From Thalassia testudinum (taxonomy: Eukaryota; Streptophyta; Magnoliopsida; Alismatales; Hydrocharitaceae), in the NCBI GenBank assembly GCA_037157565.1, contig JAZHRO010000063.1, positions 91,044,001 through 91,108,000 of the forward strand: a DNA stretch of 64,000 nucleotides. The letters are read 5' to 3'. A program made the position numbers and the translations under genes. The notes under the pieces are model-generated. The model searched no databases. It was given only the letters and a program-made list of their open reading frames with translations, and was not told the origin of the DNA. Position 1 is the first letter of the stretch, and each line of letters opens with the position of its first letter. Shown here one piece after another: positions 1 to 12,059 of the stretch.

Positions 1-1505
1 GTTTAACTTAGTTGCTAATATTTAAATAAGAATGTACTTGGTTGGAATATTCGGATTGAACTCTAGGATATGGAATGAACCCTAGGGTATAAATGAATGA
101 GCTTGTTTGAGCTGTACTGTTTACTTGAATGCATGGTTAAGATAAATTGATAACAAATGCCTTTAATATAATTATGAGATGTATGTTAAAATACGAGCTG
201 TCTGTATGTAATTGATAAATTGCCTGTGAAACCACAAGTTGCATGTTATTGAGAATTGAATTATGAAAACACGAGCTGCCTATATATGGATGAGGAAGGA
301 ATTATGAGACATGAGATCTAAACCTGGATAAATGAGATGAATATGAGCATGAACCCTATCGGGAATTAGGAGTAGAACACCTGTGGATGAAAGGAAATCT
401 GGAATGTAGACGGGAAGTGTGCTGGCCCTTGTGTACGCGATACCAAGGAGAGCAACTGTCCCTTTTTAGTGTAGAGCAGAGCTAGCCTCCTTTGGGTTGA
501 GACCTGGGGTTAGGATTGGCCACTCTACACCGACTTCTGTTGGCCCTCACGTACGTGGTACTGAGGCGAGCTACTAGTGTAGGGAGGGAGCTAGCCACCC
601 CACATGACCCGGAGTTCAGCAAGCCACCCTACACCGACTTTGTTATGCCCTTTGGGTAAACTGGGGTAGTCATATGAGGGTGCGTGGACTGTGGAAAAGC
701 GAGACCGCTGTTTTGTGAGGGCAAGGCCCTATACTGTTCCATGTTGTACTTTGGACGTACCCGCTAGCAGAAACGACTGACCGTGTGTCAGTGTGGGGTA
801 CCTACCCGTGCACTTATCATGTGTGCCGTAATCACCGCTACGTCTCGACAGTGACCTCGGGGTGGTTGACTGGGTGTAGGACTACCATGGGGGACCCTCC
901 CGGCCAGGAAAGCACCACGTGTACCTTCTACTCTACGGAAAAGATTGCAATTAAGATCGTTCTCGCGAGGAACATGCAAGATCAAGAAATACCTGGATAC
1001 TTTGAGAAATAAATGAAACAAAAACACATAAGTGAGATAAATAGAAATGAGAAATAAATCTGTTGTTATTTTTATTATACTTGTACTTAAATAATGTAAA
1101 CACCACTCTACTCAGAGTTCGCTGACTCTGTCTTTTCATAACCCTGTTCAGGATCAGGAGTGGAGCAGCCTGAGATTCCGACTGCAAAGGGTGCTGGGCC
1201 CAACTGAGCCCAGCCGTAGTCATTTGTTTTCCCGATTGTTGTAGTGAGTAATGGACACATAGTTACTATTCCTGTTACTTTATATTTCCTTTCCGTTTCC
1301 TGTTGTGGTTGTGGTGTTATATACTGAGACAGTGGTTCTACTTTCTTTACTGCTTCATACTTTTCTTCTGCTTAGTTATATTGCATGTGTGAATGTGATT
1401 TATTTTCCAGCTTTTGGTTATTTCTTGTTGGACGACTAGGTCTTGGGATTAGTTGAGACAAGCCTGTCTCAGGTCCTATAGGGATCCGAGAATCGGATTG
1501 TAATA
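1..1505 (+). repeat. 5' LTR of Tekay-1 (3' part only)
   Basis: This matches 4791-6295 base for base at a constant offset of 4790, without indels that shift the register. It ends GTAATA just before the primer site, where the 3' copy ends GTAACA, so the terminal CA has become TA here. About 1.2 kb of the LTR lies left of the window. The small open frames inside it, repeated identically in the 3' copy, are chance frames. Confidence 0.95.
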
Positions 1506-1508
1506 AGA

Positions 1509-1520
1509 TGGTATCAAAGC
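1509..1520 (+). other. Primer-binding site, tRNA-iMet type
   Basis: TGGTATCAAAGC lies three bases after the 5' LTR. It matches the complement of the plant initiator tRNA-Met 3' end (TGGTATCAGAGC) with one mismatch, which is usual for Tekay chromoviruses. It would prime minus-strand DNA synthesis. Confidence 0.9.
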
Positions 1521-1689
1521 AAGGTCATCCCGAGAAATGAATCAATTGACTTGAGCGTAACCACTCACGTGCATATAACTAGGACAGCCACCACAATGTA
1601 TCGCTTGATATTCGCTTCTGAGTCTTTTTCTTGATGTAATTCGGTATCGTTGACACTCTTATTCTATCTCTTGCATCTCCTTACAGGAG

Positions 1690-1845
1690 ATGCCTTGTTG
1701 GGGAGTTCCCGAGGCAGGCCATGGTCGTGGTCGTGGATGAGGTCAGAGGAGCGGACGTGCCGGACCTAAGGTACTAGTTGACCCACCTCTTCTCCCAGGC
1801 GTTCAGGCACAGGATCTCGCCCAGTTGATCAGAGATGTTGGTTAG
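1690..1845 (+). pseudogene. gag N-terminal stub of Tekay-1
   Basis: An ATG at 1690 opens a frame with a Gly/Arg-rich start (GHGRGRG, then a stop, then GQRSGRAG), followed by a short segment ending QDLAQLIRDV. The RG-rich amino end followed by a hydrophobic helix resembles Tekay gag starts. The frame stops matching gag at about 1845, where sequence from the end of RNase H begins. The capsid and zinc-knuckle parts are therefore deleted. The call rests on position after the primer site and on composition, with no conserved gag core to confirm it. Confidence 0.6.
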
Positions 1846-3485
1846 AGCTCCTGAAGGACTGTTACTGCAGCATCTCCTACCACCCAGGGAAGACCAATGT
1901 GGTGGTTGACGCCTTGAGCCGGAAGGCGCCCGCCCACTTGGCCATTTTACAGGCATAGAGTTGCAGACTCATGGAGGAGTTGGGCAGTTGGCGACCCGGG
2001 GAGTCACAGGTGTATTGTGGGACAATGATAGTGATGCGGCAGACACGACCTGAGCTGATAGACTGCAGCATTGCAAGGCAGATGACAGATCCGTACTTAC
2101 AGACGCTGCGAGACAGGGTGTTGATAGGGGACCTAGGAGACTTTTTCTTTTCAGACGAGATACTGCACATGAGGGGACGCTTATGCGTTCCTAGAGACGA
2201 GGAGTTGTTGAGAGAGCTTCTAACTGAGGCGCACGAGTCCAGGTTCACCATACATTCCGGGAACACAAAGATGTACCATGACTTGCGATGCGACTTTTGG
2301 TGGAGAGGGATGAAGCGGGATGTTGGTGAGTTTGTGCAGCAGTGTTTGGTATGCCAGTAGGTGAAGGCTGAGCATCAGAGGCCTGCAAGGCCGTTGCAGC
2401 CACTTCCTGTGCCAGAGTGGAAGTGGGAGAGCATCACCATGGACTTGGTGGTGGGTCTACCAGTTACCCAGCGGGGACACAACGTAGTCTGGGTGATAGT
2501 AGACAGGTTGACGAAGATGGCGCGTTTCCTGCCAATTCGAGTCACCTTTGGACCAGCACAGTTAGCAGAGAAATACATATGAGATGTGGTATGCTTGTAC
2601 GGAGTCCCACATGAGATTGTATCCAACAGGGATACTCATTTTACTTCCCAGTTTTGGGCTGAGTTTCAGTAGGCCTTGGGGACACGTTTGAGGTTCAGTA
2701 CTGCTTACCACCCCCAAACGGACGGACAGTCAGAGCGCACCGACAGACACTTGAGGACCTTTTGCGTGCCTGTGTACTAGACTGGAGAGTCTCTTGGGAG
2801 GAGCATTTGCCCCTGGTAGAGTTTGCATACAATAACAGTTACCACTCGAGCATCGGCATGGCACCTTACGAGGCTCTGTACAGAAGGAGGTGTACTACAC
2901 CCTTGAGTTGGGTCGAGGTGGGGACCAAGTGGGAGGTTGGTCCCAGGCTGATCTGGAAGAGTCAGGAGGTGATAGAGTAGATTCACAGATGACTCCACAC
3001 TGTCAAGAGTAGGCAGAAGAGCTACGCTGACCGGAAACGCAGAGAGGTGCAGTTCGAGGTTGGAGACCATGTCTTTCTCCATGTTTCGCCCATGAAGGGT
3101 CTACAATGTTTTGGGGTGAAAGGGAAGCTTGCATTGAGGTTTGTGGGGACCTTTGAGGTCCTGGAGTAGGTGGGACCCGTTGCTTACCAGCTTGCCCTTC
3201 CTCCCCAGCTTTCTAGAGTGCACGACGTGTTCCACGTGTCCAACCTCAGGAAGTACGTCGCCAACCTAGTCACGTTCTGAGCCACGAGAGAGTCGAGGTG
3301 GGTGACGACCTGACCTGCCCCGAGAGACCAGTATAGATACTAGACAGAGCCATCCGGAGTCTGAGATGGAAGTAGGTACCACTGGTGAAGATCCTATGGA
3401 GAAGCCAGTGGTACGAGGAGGCGACTTGGGAGCCTGAGGCGGTGATGCAAGAGTGATACCCGGAGCTTTTTGAGGGTACATCTTT
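1846..3485 (+). pseudogene. pol 3' remnant of Tekay-1: RNase H end, integrase, chromodomain
   Basis: The frame begins in the last residues of RNase H (ISYHPGKTNVVVDALSRK). It continues into an HHCC zinc finger (HESRFTIHSG near 2230, CLVCQ near 2350), then the integrase core with Asp in ITMDL near 2440, Asp in SNRDTHF near 2630, and Glu in TDGQSER near 2730. All three catalytic acidic residues survive, but in-frame stops occur near 2358, 2580, 2670 and later, with frame changes. After about 3300 a degraded chromodomain is visible (VPLVKILWRSQ, then EEATWEPE and YPELFEG), which in chromoviruses steers integration towards particular chromatin. The gene cannot make a full protein. Confidence 0.88.
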
Positions 3486-3560
3486 TCAGACCTACTTCGG
3501 TCCTCTTTAAGTTTGTTATGCACAGTTACGTTCCTTTCCCGCACCCTAGCTAGCTCAAGT

Positions 3561-3594
3561 TTCGGGGACGAAACTTCCTTTAAGTTTGTTATGA
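3561..3594 (+). other. Polypurine tract region of Tekay-1
   Basis: TTCGGGGACGAAACTTCC followed by a short AT-rich spacer sits immediately before the 3' LTR. This is the usual Tekay arrangement and would prime plus-strand DNA synthesis. A relative with GGGGGTGAAACTCCC precedes the chromovirus LTR at 56109. Confidence 0.75.
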
Positions 3595-3784
3595 TGTAAT
3601 GACCCATTACCTTTCTAGACATTTAAGACGTCTAGAGTTTCAGTCAGACGTCTGTCCAGACATGTGGACATGTTTCCGGACGTCTAAAAGTGAGTTTTTC
3701 GTACTGCGGGGTGCGCTCTGGCGCGGGTGGCACGTAGAGACTCTCTCTCTCCTTCGCCCCTCACCCAAACCCTAACCCCTCTCC

Positions 3785-3794
3785 TATATATATA
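3785..3794 (+). promoter_or_regulatory. Putative LTR TATA box of Tekay-1
   Basis: TATATATATA followed by a run of C, about 190 bp into the LTR and preceded by pyrimidine-rich sequence, fits a U3 core promoter. Placement only; the transcription start is not shown. Confidence 0.55.
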
Positions 3795-4111
3795 CCCCCT
3801 TCCTTCCCCTCTCCTCTCCTCCTCACACCACAGCCATCGCCACCTCCACCTTCTCTTGCAACAGCCACCTTTCTCTCTGCCTCTGCTGTAGCCGCAGCAA
3901 GGAAGGAGAGCTGCCGGCGAGGGGAGAGCGGGAAGGAGTGAGAGCGAGAGAGTGCGAGGGAGTGAGAGCAGGGGAGGAGGAAGACAACCGCGAGAGCTCA
4001 ATGGAGTTCGTAGGAGAGGAGAGGATGTCAGGGAGGAGCTGCTCAAGCTCTTGCAGCGGCTGGAGCTGCCGCCATGGGCGGAGGTGAGAGCAGAGTGAGC
4101 TGTGAGGAGGT

Positions 4112-4140
4112 TCTGATACTGGAAGTTTTCTAGTATCAGA
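4112..4140 (+). other. Conserved LTR hairpin (Tekay-1)
   Basis: TCTGATACT and AGTATCAGA form a perfect 9-bp stem with an 11-base loop, directly followed by CGTCTGG. The Tekay solo LTR has a stem at the equivalent place (27649-27677) in which one A-T pair is replaced by T-A. It lies downstream of the TATA box, so it would be in the transcript. Confidence 0.65.
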
Positions 4141-6295
4141 CGTCTGGAGTGAAGTCTAGACGACTAGCGAGGCACCTGGACATCCGGAGCTAAGGCTAGA
4201 CATTTAAGAGCACGTATCGTGCGAGGTACATACATTCTTGCACTGATTTCCGCCATGCAGAAGATCTTAGCGCAGGAGTTGTTAGGCTGAAACCATGCCT
4301 GCATTTTTGTATGCAGGGCTGCTTTGGGAAGGCATAGGGCATGCTTTCCCAAACACTTTTGGACCTCTGATCACATCACCAGACGTCCGGAGGTGCTTTC
4401 AGATGACCGGAGACCTTGTCCGACGTCTGGAACTGTCCCCAGATGGTTGTAGAGGGAGTCTGGACGTCTGATCAGTCGCAGGAAACACAAGGTGAGTTTT
4501 TGACATCTTTTAAGATGTCTAGGATTAGTCCCAGACGTTTGATTTTGATCAGTAACCACGTTTTTGGCTTGTTTAAGGCCCAAACGGAATTAAATTTCCG
4601 CAAACAAAGTATCATTGTTTTCTACTCGAGTTCCTCTACGTGTTCGTATTAAGTATCTACTATTTTAAGCTCATCTAATGTACATTAGTTGCTCTGTACA
4701 GGTTACCAGCCAGTGGCGTGTTCGGGGCCTGCGGAGACAACGAGATCTGCGGCACAGGCCCCCATTCCTCCCGTGATACCCGGTAGAGTGGTTTAACTTA
4801 GTTGCTAATATTTAAATAAGAATGTACTTGGTTGGAATATTCGGATTGAACTCTAGGATATGGAATGAACCCTAGGGTATAAATGAATGAGCTTGTTTGA
4901 GCTGTACTGTTTACTTGAATGCATGGTTAAGATAAATTGATAACAAATGCCTTTAATATAATTATGAGATGTATGTTAAAATACGAGCTGTCTGTATGTA
5001 ATTGATAAATTGCCTGTGAAACCACAAGTTGCATGTTATTGAGAATTGAATTATGAAAACACGAGCTGCCTATATATGGATGAGGAAGGAATTATGAGAC
5101 ATGAGATCTAAACCTGGATAAATGAGATGAATATGAGCATGAACCCTATCGGGAATTAGGAGTAGAACACCTGTGGATGAAAGGAAATCTGGAATGTATA
5201 CGGGAAGTGTGCTGGCCCTTGTGTACACGATACCAAGGAGAGCAACTGTCCCTTTTTAGTGTAGAGCAGAGCTAGCCTCCTTTGGGTTGAGACCTGGGGT
5301 TAGGATTGGCCACTCTACACCGACTTCTGTTGGCCCTCACGTACGTGGTACTGAGGCGAGCTACTAGTGTAGGGAGGGAGCTAGCCACCCCACATGACCC
5401 GGAGTTCAGCAAGCCACCCTACACCGACTTTGTTATGCCCTTTGGGTAAACTGGGGTAGTCATATGAGGGTGCGTGGACTGTGGAATAGCGAGACCGCTG
5501 TTTTGTGAGGGCAAGGCCCTATACTGTTCCATGTTGTACTTTGGACGTACCCGCTAGCAGAAACGACTGACCGTGTGTCAGTGTGGGGTACCTACCCGTG
5601 CACTTATCATGTGTGCCGTAATCACCGCTACGTCTCGACAGTGACCTCGGGGTGGTTGACTGGGTGTAGGACTACCATGGGGGACCCTCCCAACCAGGAA
5701 AGCACCACGTGTACCTTCTACTCTACGGAAAAGATTGCAATTAAGATCGTTCTCGCGAGGAACATGCAAGATCAAGAAATACCTGGATACTTTGAGAAAT
5801 AAATGAAACAAAAAAACATAAGTGAGATAAATAGAAATGAGAAATAAATCTGTTGTTATTTTTATTATACTTGTACTTAAATAATGTAAACACCACTCTA
5901 CTCAGAGTTCGCTGACTCTGTCTTTTCATAACCCTGTTCAGGATCAGGAGTGGAGCAGCCTGAGATTCCAACTGCAGAGGGTGCTGGGCCCAACTGAGCC
6001 CAGCCGTAGTCATTTGTTTTCCCGATTGTTGTAGTGAGTAATGGACACATAGTTACTGTTCCTATTACTTTCTGTTTCCTTTCCGTTTCCTGTTGTGGTT
6101 GTGGTGGCATATATTGAGATAATGGTTCTACTTTCTTTACTGCTTCGTACTTTTCTTCTGCTTAGTTATATTGCATGTGTGAATGTGGTTTATTTTCCTA
6201 CTTTTGGTTATTTCTTGTTGGACGACTAGGTCTTGGGATTAGTTGAGGTGAGCTGGTCTCAGGTCCTGTAGGGATCCGGGAATCGGGTCGTAACA

Positions 6296-6651
6296 TTACA
6301 ATCCAATGCCATTGCTAAACTTAATTTTCCTCTTTTATTGACTATTATAATGTTGGTTATTTTGTGAAGATAACCTCCTTGCTTTCCTTAAATGCTTTAT
6401 CAACATATATGAACACTATAAGCCTCATTTGAGAGAAGGTTTGGCATCGATTCTTCACGACTTTAATTATGAACATTGATTTTTCGATTTTTGCGATTTT
6501 AATAAGCACGTTCCTCCCTATGGACATAACCCGCTCGCTTGTGAGTGGTTATTTATTTTTCATCTATTTTGATCACACATTTTACCACTCGATTTCTATA
6601 CTACAATGAAATCTTAGATTATATTTTTGAACACCATTTTCACGCTCGTCA
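6296..6651 (+). repeat. 5' LTR of Athila-3 (3' end only)
   Basis: This segment is collinear with 30605-30962, the end of the 3' LTR, at roughly 90% identity, and both end in GCTCGTCA. The rest of this LTR lies beyond Tekay-1, outside the window. Confidence 0.9.
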
Positions 6652-6653
6652 AA

Positions 6654-6671
6654 TGGCACCGTTGCCGGGGA
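6654..6671 (+). other. Primer-binding site, tRNA-Asp type (Athila-3)
   Basis: TGGCACCGTTGCCGGGGA differs by one base from the complement of the plant tRNA-Asp 3' end (TGGCGCCGTTGCCGGGGA), the usual Athila primer. It starts two bases after the LTR. Confidence 0.9.
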
Positions 6672-7980
6672 GGCGATGGACCTAATAAACTCGCAGTCAT
6701 TCATTTGTTCATGCTGATTTAAATTTTTTAGGCATATTTAATCTCTTCTATCTGGTTTGTGCGAGGTACCTCTAAGAGAATCGTCGCACCCACCTCAGCA
6801 TCTTAGCATCGTGGACCTTGGCATCTTGGTGGACCTTGTCACCACCAATCTAGAGGGGAAATTCTTGAGGACAGGAACTTATTTATTCTCCTCTACTTTT
6901 GCATTTAGATAGATTTAGACTTTAGGATTTCTTGCATTCATTATTTGGGACCCCTATTCTGGGGTCATATTTTGAGGTGTTTGTTCCCCGATTTCGTTTT
7001 AGGCCCGTGTTGGGTAATCTTTTCAGGAACTTATTCCCATTTATTTAGGCAATAGGATTTTCGTTTTCTTTTGTGGAGTTTATCCCTTCTTGTTTGTGTT
7101 TAAGTAGTGTAGAAAAAAAAAGGAAAACATCATGAACTACCTACTAGAAGTTGCATGCCCCTAGGTCGAACCACATAGGTGTGTATGACATCATCTAGAT
7201 CTTTCATTGATTACATTGCGTGCATCTTGCATTGTTGAAAGCTGGAGACAAGGTACATTTCTCTATATCCTTGCATATCTTCCTGATCATGCATTTGCAC
7301 TTGGACCTAATTTGTAAGACCACATAATTTGACTTGGAAAGAATTAACAAGTGTTCATATTAAATTTTCTAAAAAAGGACTAATTAAAGGAGGAACACAT
7401 TAAAACCCAAGGAGTTGATTTGAGACATTGTGTTGTGGTTCAATGTTCAAAAGAATTTTCCAGTGAATGCACACGTGTATGACATTTTTGCACTGTAGCA
7501 CGCACTCTAAACACTCCTAGGTTGGAACCTCTAGGAAAGAGCCTCTTATTGCTGGACACTGAGGTGACCCCAACTATAGTCCAAAAGTGAGGTTGCCTTC
7601 AAACCTTGCGGATTGAGGGTAGTTAAGAAGCACTGCGAAAGCAACACTTCAAAGGAAGGGCTTGACCCTACTTGCATCCCTTTTTGCCGTGTTTAGAGGT
7701 GACTAAACTTTTTGGTCTTTAGGGAGGATCTCTAAAGTTCCAGTTAAGTCTTTATTAAGGCATTCCGTAGGTCGACAATAGGCATATAATTGAATGGGCA
7801 ATTTGTATTGTCACCTACAATATGAACTAAAGTCGAAAGCCTAAATCTGTAAAGACCTAACAAGTCCTTTTGAATTATGTTTGTGTTGTTGGTGCATGCT
7901 TGGTAGGCATTCTCTTAGGAGACAACTTGTGTTTGATCCAGAACATGAAAGAATCCAGAAGAAGCCACCCAAGGGAAGAA
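6672..7980 (+). other. 5' leader of Athila-3, non-coding
   Basis: About 1.3 kb between primer site and gag with no convincing frame. A long untranslated leader is normal in Athila; Athila-5 has one of similar size. An A-run is at 7112-7121. Nothing else recognised. Confidence 0.7.
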
Positions 7981-9590
7981 ATGGCTGGTCAAAGGAGCCT
8001 TAAGGAATATTTCATTCCGACCAATCACCTTGGCTCTACACTATGTAGACCTGGAGGGGACAATCCCTATGAGATCAAAAGCAGTACCATATCCTTACTG
8101 CCCTCCTTTTATGGTACTACTAGGGAAGACCTCTACAAGCATATAGAGGAATTCATAGAGGTCTGTTCCACGGTGAAGCTGCAGGGCGTTATTGATGATG
8201 CCTAAATGTGGATCCTCTTTCTTTTCTCCCTCAAGGACAAGGCCAAGTATTGGTATCATACCTTAGATGGTATTAACACTTGGGATGCTTTGAAGAAGTA
8301 GTTTTTGAAGTACTTCCCCATGAGAAAAACTAATCACTTTCAGAGGGAAATTGAGTTTTGCTCAAAAGGATGGGGAAGCTTTCCATGATGCGTGGGAGTG
8401 CTTTAATGACCTTTTAAGACTTTGCCCAGATCACCAGGTGCCAAAGTGGCAACTGGTTGAAAGGTTCTACATCAAACTTAGTGATTCGCACAAGCAGACC
8501 GTGGATGGTGCTTGTGCAGGAACCTTTTTGTCTAAGATTGAGGACGAAGATTGGAACCTATTTATACATTGAGTGAGAATTCTATTCACCTAAATTCTGC
8601 CTACTTGGATAGAAAATCCACATGCAAAGAAAGTTGGAGACAAATGAGGCTAGGGACACCCAGAATTTAGCCTACCAGATCCAATTGCTGAATCAAAATA
8701 TGGAAAAGCTTATGTCGAGCCCTAGCCAATTCACGCTTAGTATCTCCGCATCCCAAGCTTCAGAATGCTCCATTTGTCAAGGCAATAAACACGCCACTGT
8801 GGATTTCCATTTGGCATCTCAATTCCCTAAACTTGTATAAGCGGACCCGAATGCCCCTTAAGGGTTCTGTCCTAGACCTTGTAATGACCCTTTTTCCAAC
8901 ACTTACAACAAAGGTTGGAGGAACCACCCCAATGTTTCATGGAGACAGGGAATTACAGATCCCAACCCATTCAGACTCAACAGTATAATCAACCTCCTAA
9001 CCTCTCCCAATCCCCTAAGATCTCTGAGATGGATGAGCTCAAGGCTATGTTGAAGGCCATGCAAGAGAATCAAAGTATGATCATCCAATCTCATGACAAG
9101 GCAATCAATGAGATGAAATCCCAAATTTGACACCTTGTTGAGGCTGTGAGCAAAAGGGAGATTGGGAAGCTTCCCAGTTCATCTGAGGAGAACCCTAAAG
9201 GGAAAGGGATAGTCTTTAGGGAGCATGCCCAGGCAGTGACTATTCTAAGGAGTGGGAGAGAAATTTCCAAACCTGATGCTCCTATAGTCCCACCTTCTGA
9301 AAACCTATCCACCTCGACTTTCACCCCCATCAGAGAAGAGTTGCCCAACACTCCTCCGCTTGAAATCACCTCACTGGAAGAGGTTGTCCTCGCTCCACCC
9401 CTTACCCGACATGACAACCCTTTCACCCAGAGACCGAGAGTGCCATTTACAAAGTGCTTATCCACCTCTGGGCAGACTTTTGTTGGCTCATCTGGAGCCA
9501 AAGATAGGATAAATGAAATCAAGGAGACTTTCAAGCAAGTGTAGATTAACCTACCTTTGCTTGAGGCTATCAGGTAGATTCCGTCCTATG
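7981..9590 (+). pseudogene. gag of Athila-3 (broken)
   Basis: Broken reading frames together give an Athila gag. The capsid region shows LLPSFYGTTREDLYKHIEEF (8100-8160), then LKDKAKYWYHTL and FLKYFPMRKT, the family's W...FL..FFP pattern. A Cys/His stretch (CSICQGNKHATVDFH near 8770) is in the place of the zinc knuckle. The C-terminal part contains AVTILRSGRE (near 9235), matching the conserved AITLRSGK motif, and a YAHFLKDLCM end near 9590. Stops near 8203, 8300, 8571, 8838, 9128 and 9542 and at least two frame changes rule out a product. Gag would form the particle and package the RNA. Confidence 0.88.
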
Positions 9591-9609
9591 CTCACTTTCT
9601 AAAGGACCT

Positions 9610-10400
9610 ATGCATGAAAAAGTTGTCCTGCTTAATTCCGTTAGCTCAATAGTTCAACATGGCACACCCCCGAAACTTAAGGACCCAGGAGCCTCGTACA
9701 TCTCGGTGGTCATTGGTGACCTACATATAGATGAGACTCTGCTTGATTTGGGTGGAGGGTTAAACATCCTTCCGAGCTACATGTATGAACAACTTGGAGG
9801 AGGCAATCTAAAGCCTAGCCCGGTAATCCTCCAAGTTGCAGACTGATCACTCAAGACACCCTGGGAAATTCTGAAAGATGTCCTCATGAGAGTGGAGGAC
9901 TTCTTATTCCCCGTTGACTTTTTAGTTTGGACATAGACCCTACCAACAAGCCAACCAAGCCCTCCATCATTTTGGGTCGCCCCTTCCTTGCAACTTCACA
10001 TGCTTCGATCAATTGCAATACTGGGACATTAAAAATGGGCTTTGGGAACAGGAAAATCCGACTTAATGTGTTTGATGCTTATAAACAAGCCGAGCTTGAG
10101 GATTGTTCCCAAGTTGAGGTGGTAGATGACCTGAATGAAGAGACAACCCCTGCAATTTTATGTGATGACCCCCTTCAACATGTCATGCTAAATGAGCATT
10201 CCCATCTCTTAGAGGAATGTGCAGGGGATATACTAGAACTTGAGGAGTTGCTTGGTGTTTTTGTTGAGTCTCTTTCCCCATCATCTTCGCCTAAGGTAGA
10301 TCTGTTACCTGAGATGGGGACATATATTATGAAACCCTCAACCATACAAGCCCCCGACCTTGAGCTGAAACCCCTCCTGGACACTCTCAAATAGGTCTTC
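9610..10400 (+). pseudogene. Aspartic protease domain of Athila-3 (broken)
   Basis: The retropepsin active-site region reads LLDLGGGLNILPSYMYEQL near 9740-9800; the family normally has Asp-Leu-Gly-Ala. The flap and C-terminal signature IILGRPFLATSHASINC follows at about 9965-10015. A stop near 9844 and a frame change near 9925 separate the two halves. After 10020 comes an acidic linker leading towards RT. The protease would process the gag-pol precursor. Confidence 0.88.
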
Positions 10401-10579
10401 CTGGGTGCTAATAATACGCTCTCCGTTATCATTTCGGCTATGCTATTTGAAGCACAGGAGGGAGCCTTGATTGAATGTTTTTCTAGGCATAAGGAAGCTA
10501 TTGCTTGGAGCATCGTTGATATTAAGGGTATAGACTTTACACCCTACATGCACCACATTTATATTGATGATTCCATCAA

Positions 10580-11890
10580 GCCATTTAGGGACATGTAGAG
10601 ACGTCTTAACCCCAACATGTGGGAGGTGGTTAAAAAGGAAATTCTGAAGTGGTTGGATGTTGGGATCATATATCCCATTGCGGATAGTAAATGAGTAAGT
10701 CATATTCATGTGGTGCTAAAGAAGGCAGGCTTTACTGTGGAAATTAATGACCAAGGAGAACAAGTGGTGACTACACCCTCAAATGGATGGAGGGTCTGCA
10801 TTGATTACTGCAAACTGAAACCGCTACCCAGAAAGATCACTTTCCCTTGCCTTTTATTGACAAAATTCTTGAAGAATTGGCGGGGAATAAGTACTATTGC
10901 TTTCTCAATGGATATTCTGAGTACAACTAGGATGCAGTCTTCCCTAATGACAGGAGAAGATGACTTTCACGAGTCCTTATGGTACCTTTGCATTCAAGCG
11001 TATGCCGTTTGGATTATGTAATGCATCGGCAACCTTCCAGTGGTGTATGATATCCATTTTCTCGGACATGATTGACGAGTGTGCCGCAGTGTTTATGGAT
11101 GACTTCTCTAGTCTTTCAACTAGTGTCTCCTGCACCAAGAGAATGTGCTGAAGCGATGTAAGGAGACTGGTTTAGTCTTCAACTGGGAGAAAAGCCACTC
11201 CAAGGTACAGAAAGAAATTATCCTTGGGCATGTTGTGTTTGAAAGGGGCTTGGAAGTAGATAAGGCTAAGGTTGATTCTATTTCCAAACTCCCATTGCCC
11301 TCGAATGTCAAATAGATTAGATCTCTTCTGGGCCATGTGGGCTTTTATAGGTGCTTTATTAAAAAATTCAGTAAAATTTCTAGGCCACTTTGCAACCTAT
11401 TGGCGAAGGAATCTTTCTTCGATTTTGATTCAAAGTGTGCCAAGGCCTTTCATACTCTGAAGGAGGCCTTGATTTCTGCGCCTATTCTCCGAGATCCAAA
11501 TTGGACACTCCCATTCGAGCTAATGTGTGATGTATCAGATTATGCTGTGGGAGCTGTCCTTGGACAAAGAGTTGAGGGAAGACCTCATGTGCTACATTAC
11601 GCTAGCAAAACCTTAACTGACCCACAGCAAAACTACACTGTGACAGAAAAGGAATTACTCGCCGTAGTATTTGCTTTGAAAAAGTTTAGGTCTTATCTTC
11701 TTGGGTCTAGGGTGGTCATTTTTACTAATCATGCGGCAGTGAAGCACCTCATTGCTAAGAAAGATTCTAAGCTATGACTTATTAGGTGGATTATACTCCT
11801 TCAAGAGTTTCACTTGGAGATTTGTGAAAAGAAAGGAGTTGAAAATGTAGTGGCTGATCATCTGTCTCGCTCCCACTTGATGACTCTCCA
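10580..11890 (+). pseudogene. Reverse transcriptase and RNase H of Athila-3 (broken)
   Basis: RT begins with the family's MWEVVKKEILKWLD near 10620, followed by WRVCIDYCKL (10788), then a frameshifted middle, MPFGLCNASATFQ (near 11000) and the catalytic FMDDFS at about 11095. RNase H reads ELMCDVSDYAVGAVLGQR (11518), NYTVTEKELLAVVFALKKF and NVVADHLSRS (11845). The catalytic Asp pair is present, but at least three frameshifts and several stops (near 10598, 10694, 11775) break it. Confidence 0.9.
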
Positions 11891-12059
11891 TCTGGAGACA
11901 TCCACGAGACATTTCCCGATGAAACCCTTATGGCGGTAACACCAATTTCACCTTGGTATGCTGATACCGTCAATTACTTGGTCACTGGAGAGACTCCTGG
12001 CTCTTGGAATGAGCAGAAAAGGAAGAGATTCATTTCCTGAGCTAAATACTTTCGTTGGG

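Larger units (their letters stand above)
1..6295 (+). mobile_element. Tekay-1: chromovirus (Ty3/gypsy, Tekay/Del type), internal deletion derivative
   Basis: The sequence from 1 to 1505 recurs at 4791-6295 in the same orientation with about 30 differences, so these are the LTRs of one element; the 5' LTR runs off the left edge. Between them are an initiator-tRNA-Met-type primer site, a gag stub, the end of RNase H, integrase, a chromodomain tail and a purine-rich tract. Chromodomain, primer site and the GGGGACGAAAC tract place it in the Tekay/Del lineage. The internal part is only about 2.1 kb because protease, RT and most of gag are missing. It lies inside the 5' LTR of Athila-3, and TTACA at 6296-6300 is the expected right target-site copy; the left copy is outside the window. 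Confidence 0.93.
3595..6295 (+). repeat. 3' LTR of Tekay-1 (complete, 2701 bp)
   Basis: It runs from TGTAATGACC to CGTAACA, with TG/CA ends. A TATA box is at 3785. Clusters of the palindromic core GACGTC lie at about 3628-3685, 4138-4205 and 4378-4540, and a perfect 9-bp-arm hairpin at 4112-4140. Its last 1505 bases match the 5' copy at roughly 98% identity, which indicates a fairly young insertion, but most mismatches fall in the final 250 bases. Confidence 0.93.

Noticed and set aside
785..1012. A 75-codon frame repeated almost identically at 5575-5802
   Set aside because: The two frames are the two LTR copies of Tekay-1. Conservation comes from LTR identity; overlapping reverse frames are equally conserved and none resembles a known protein.
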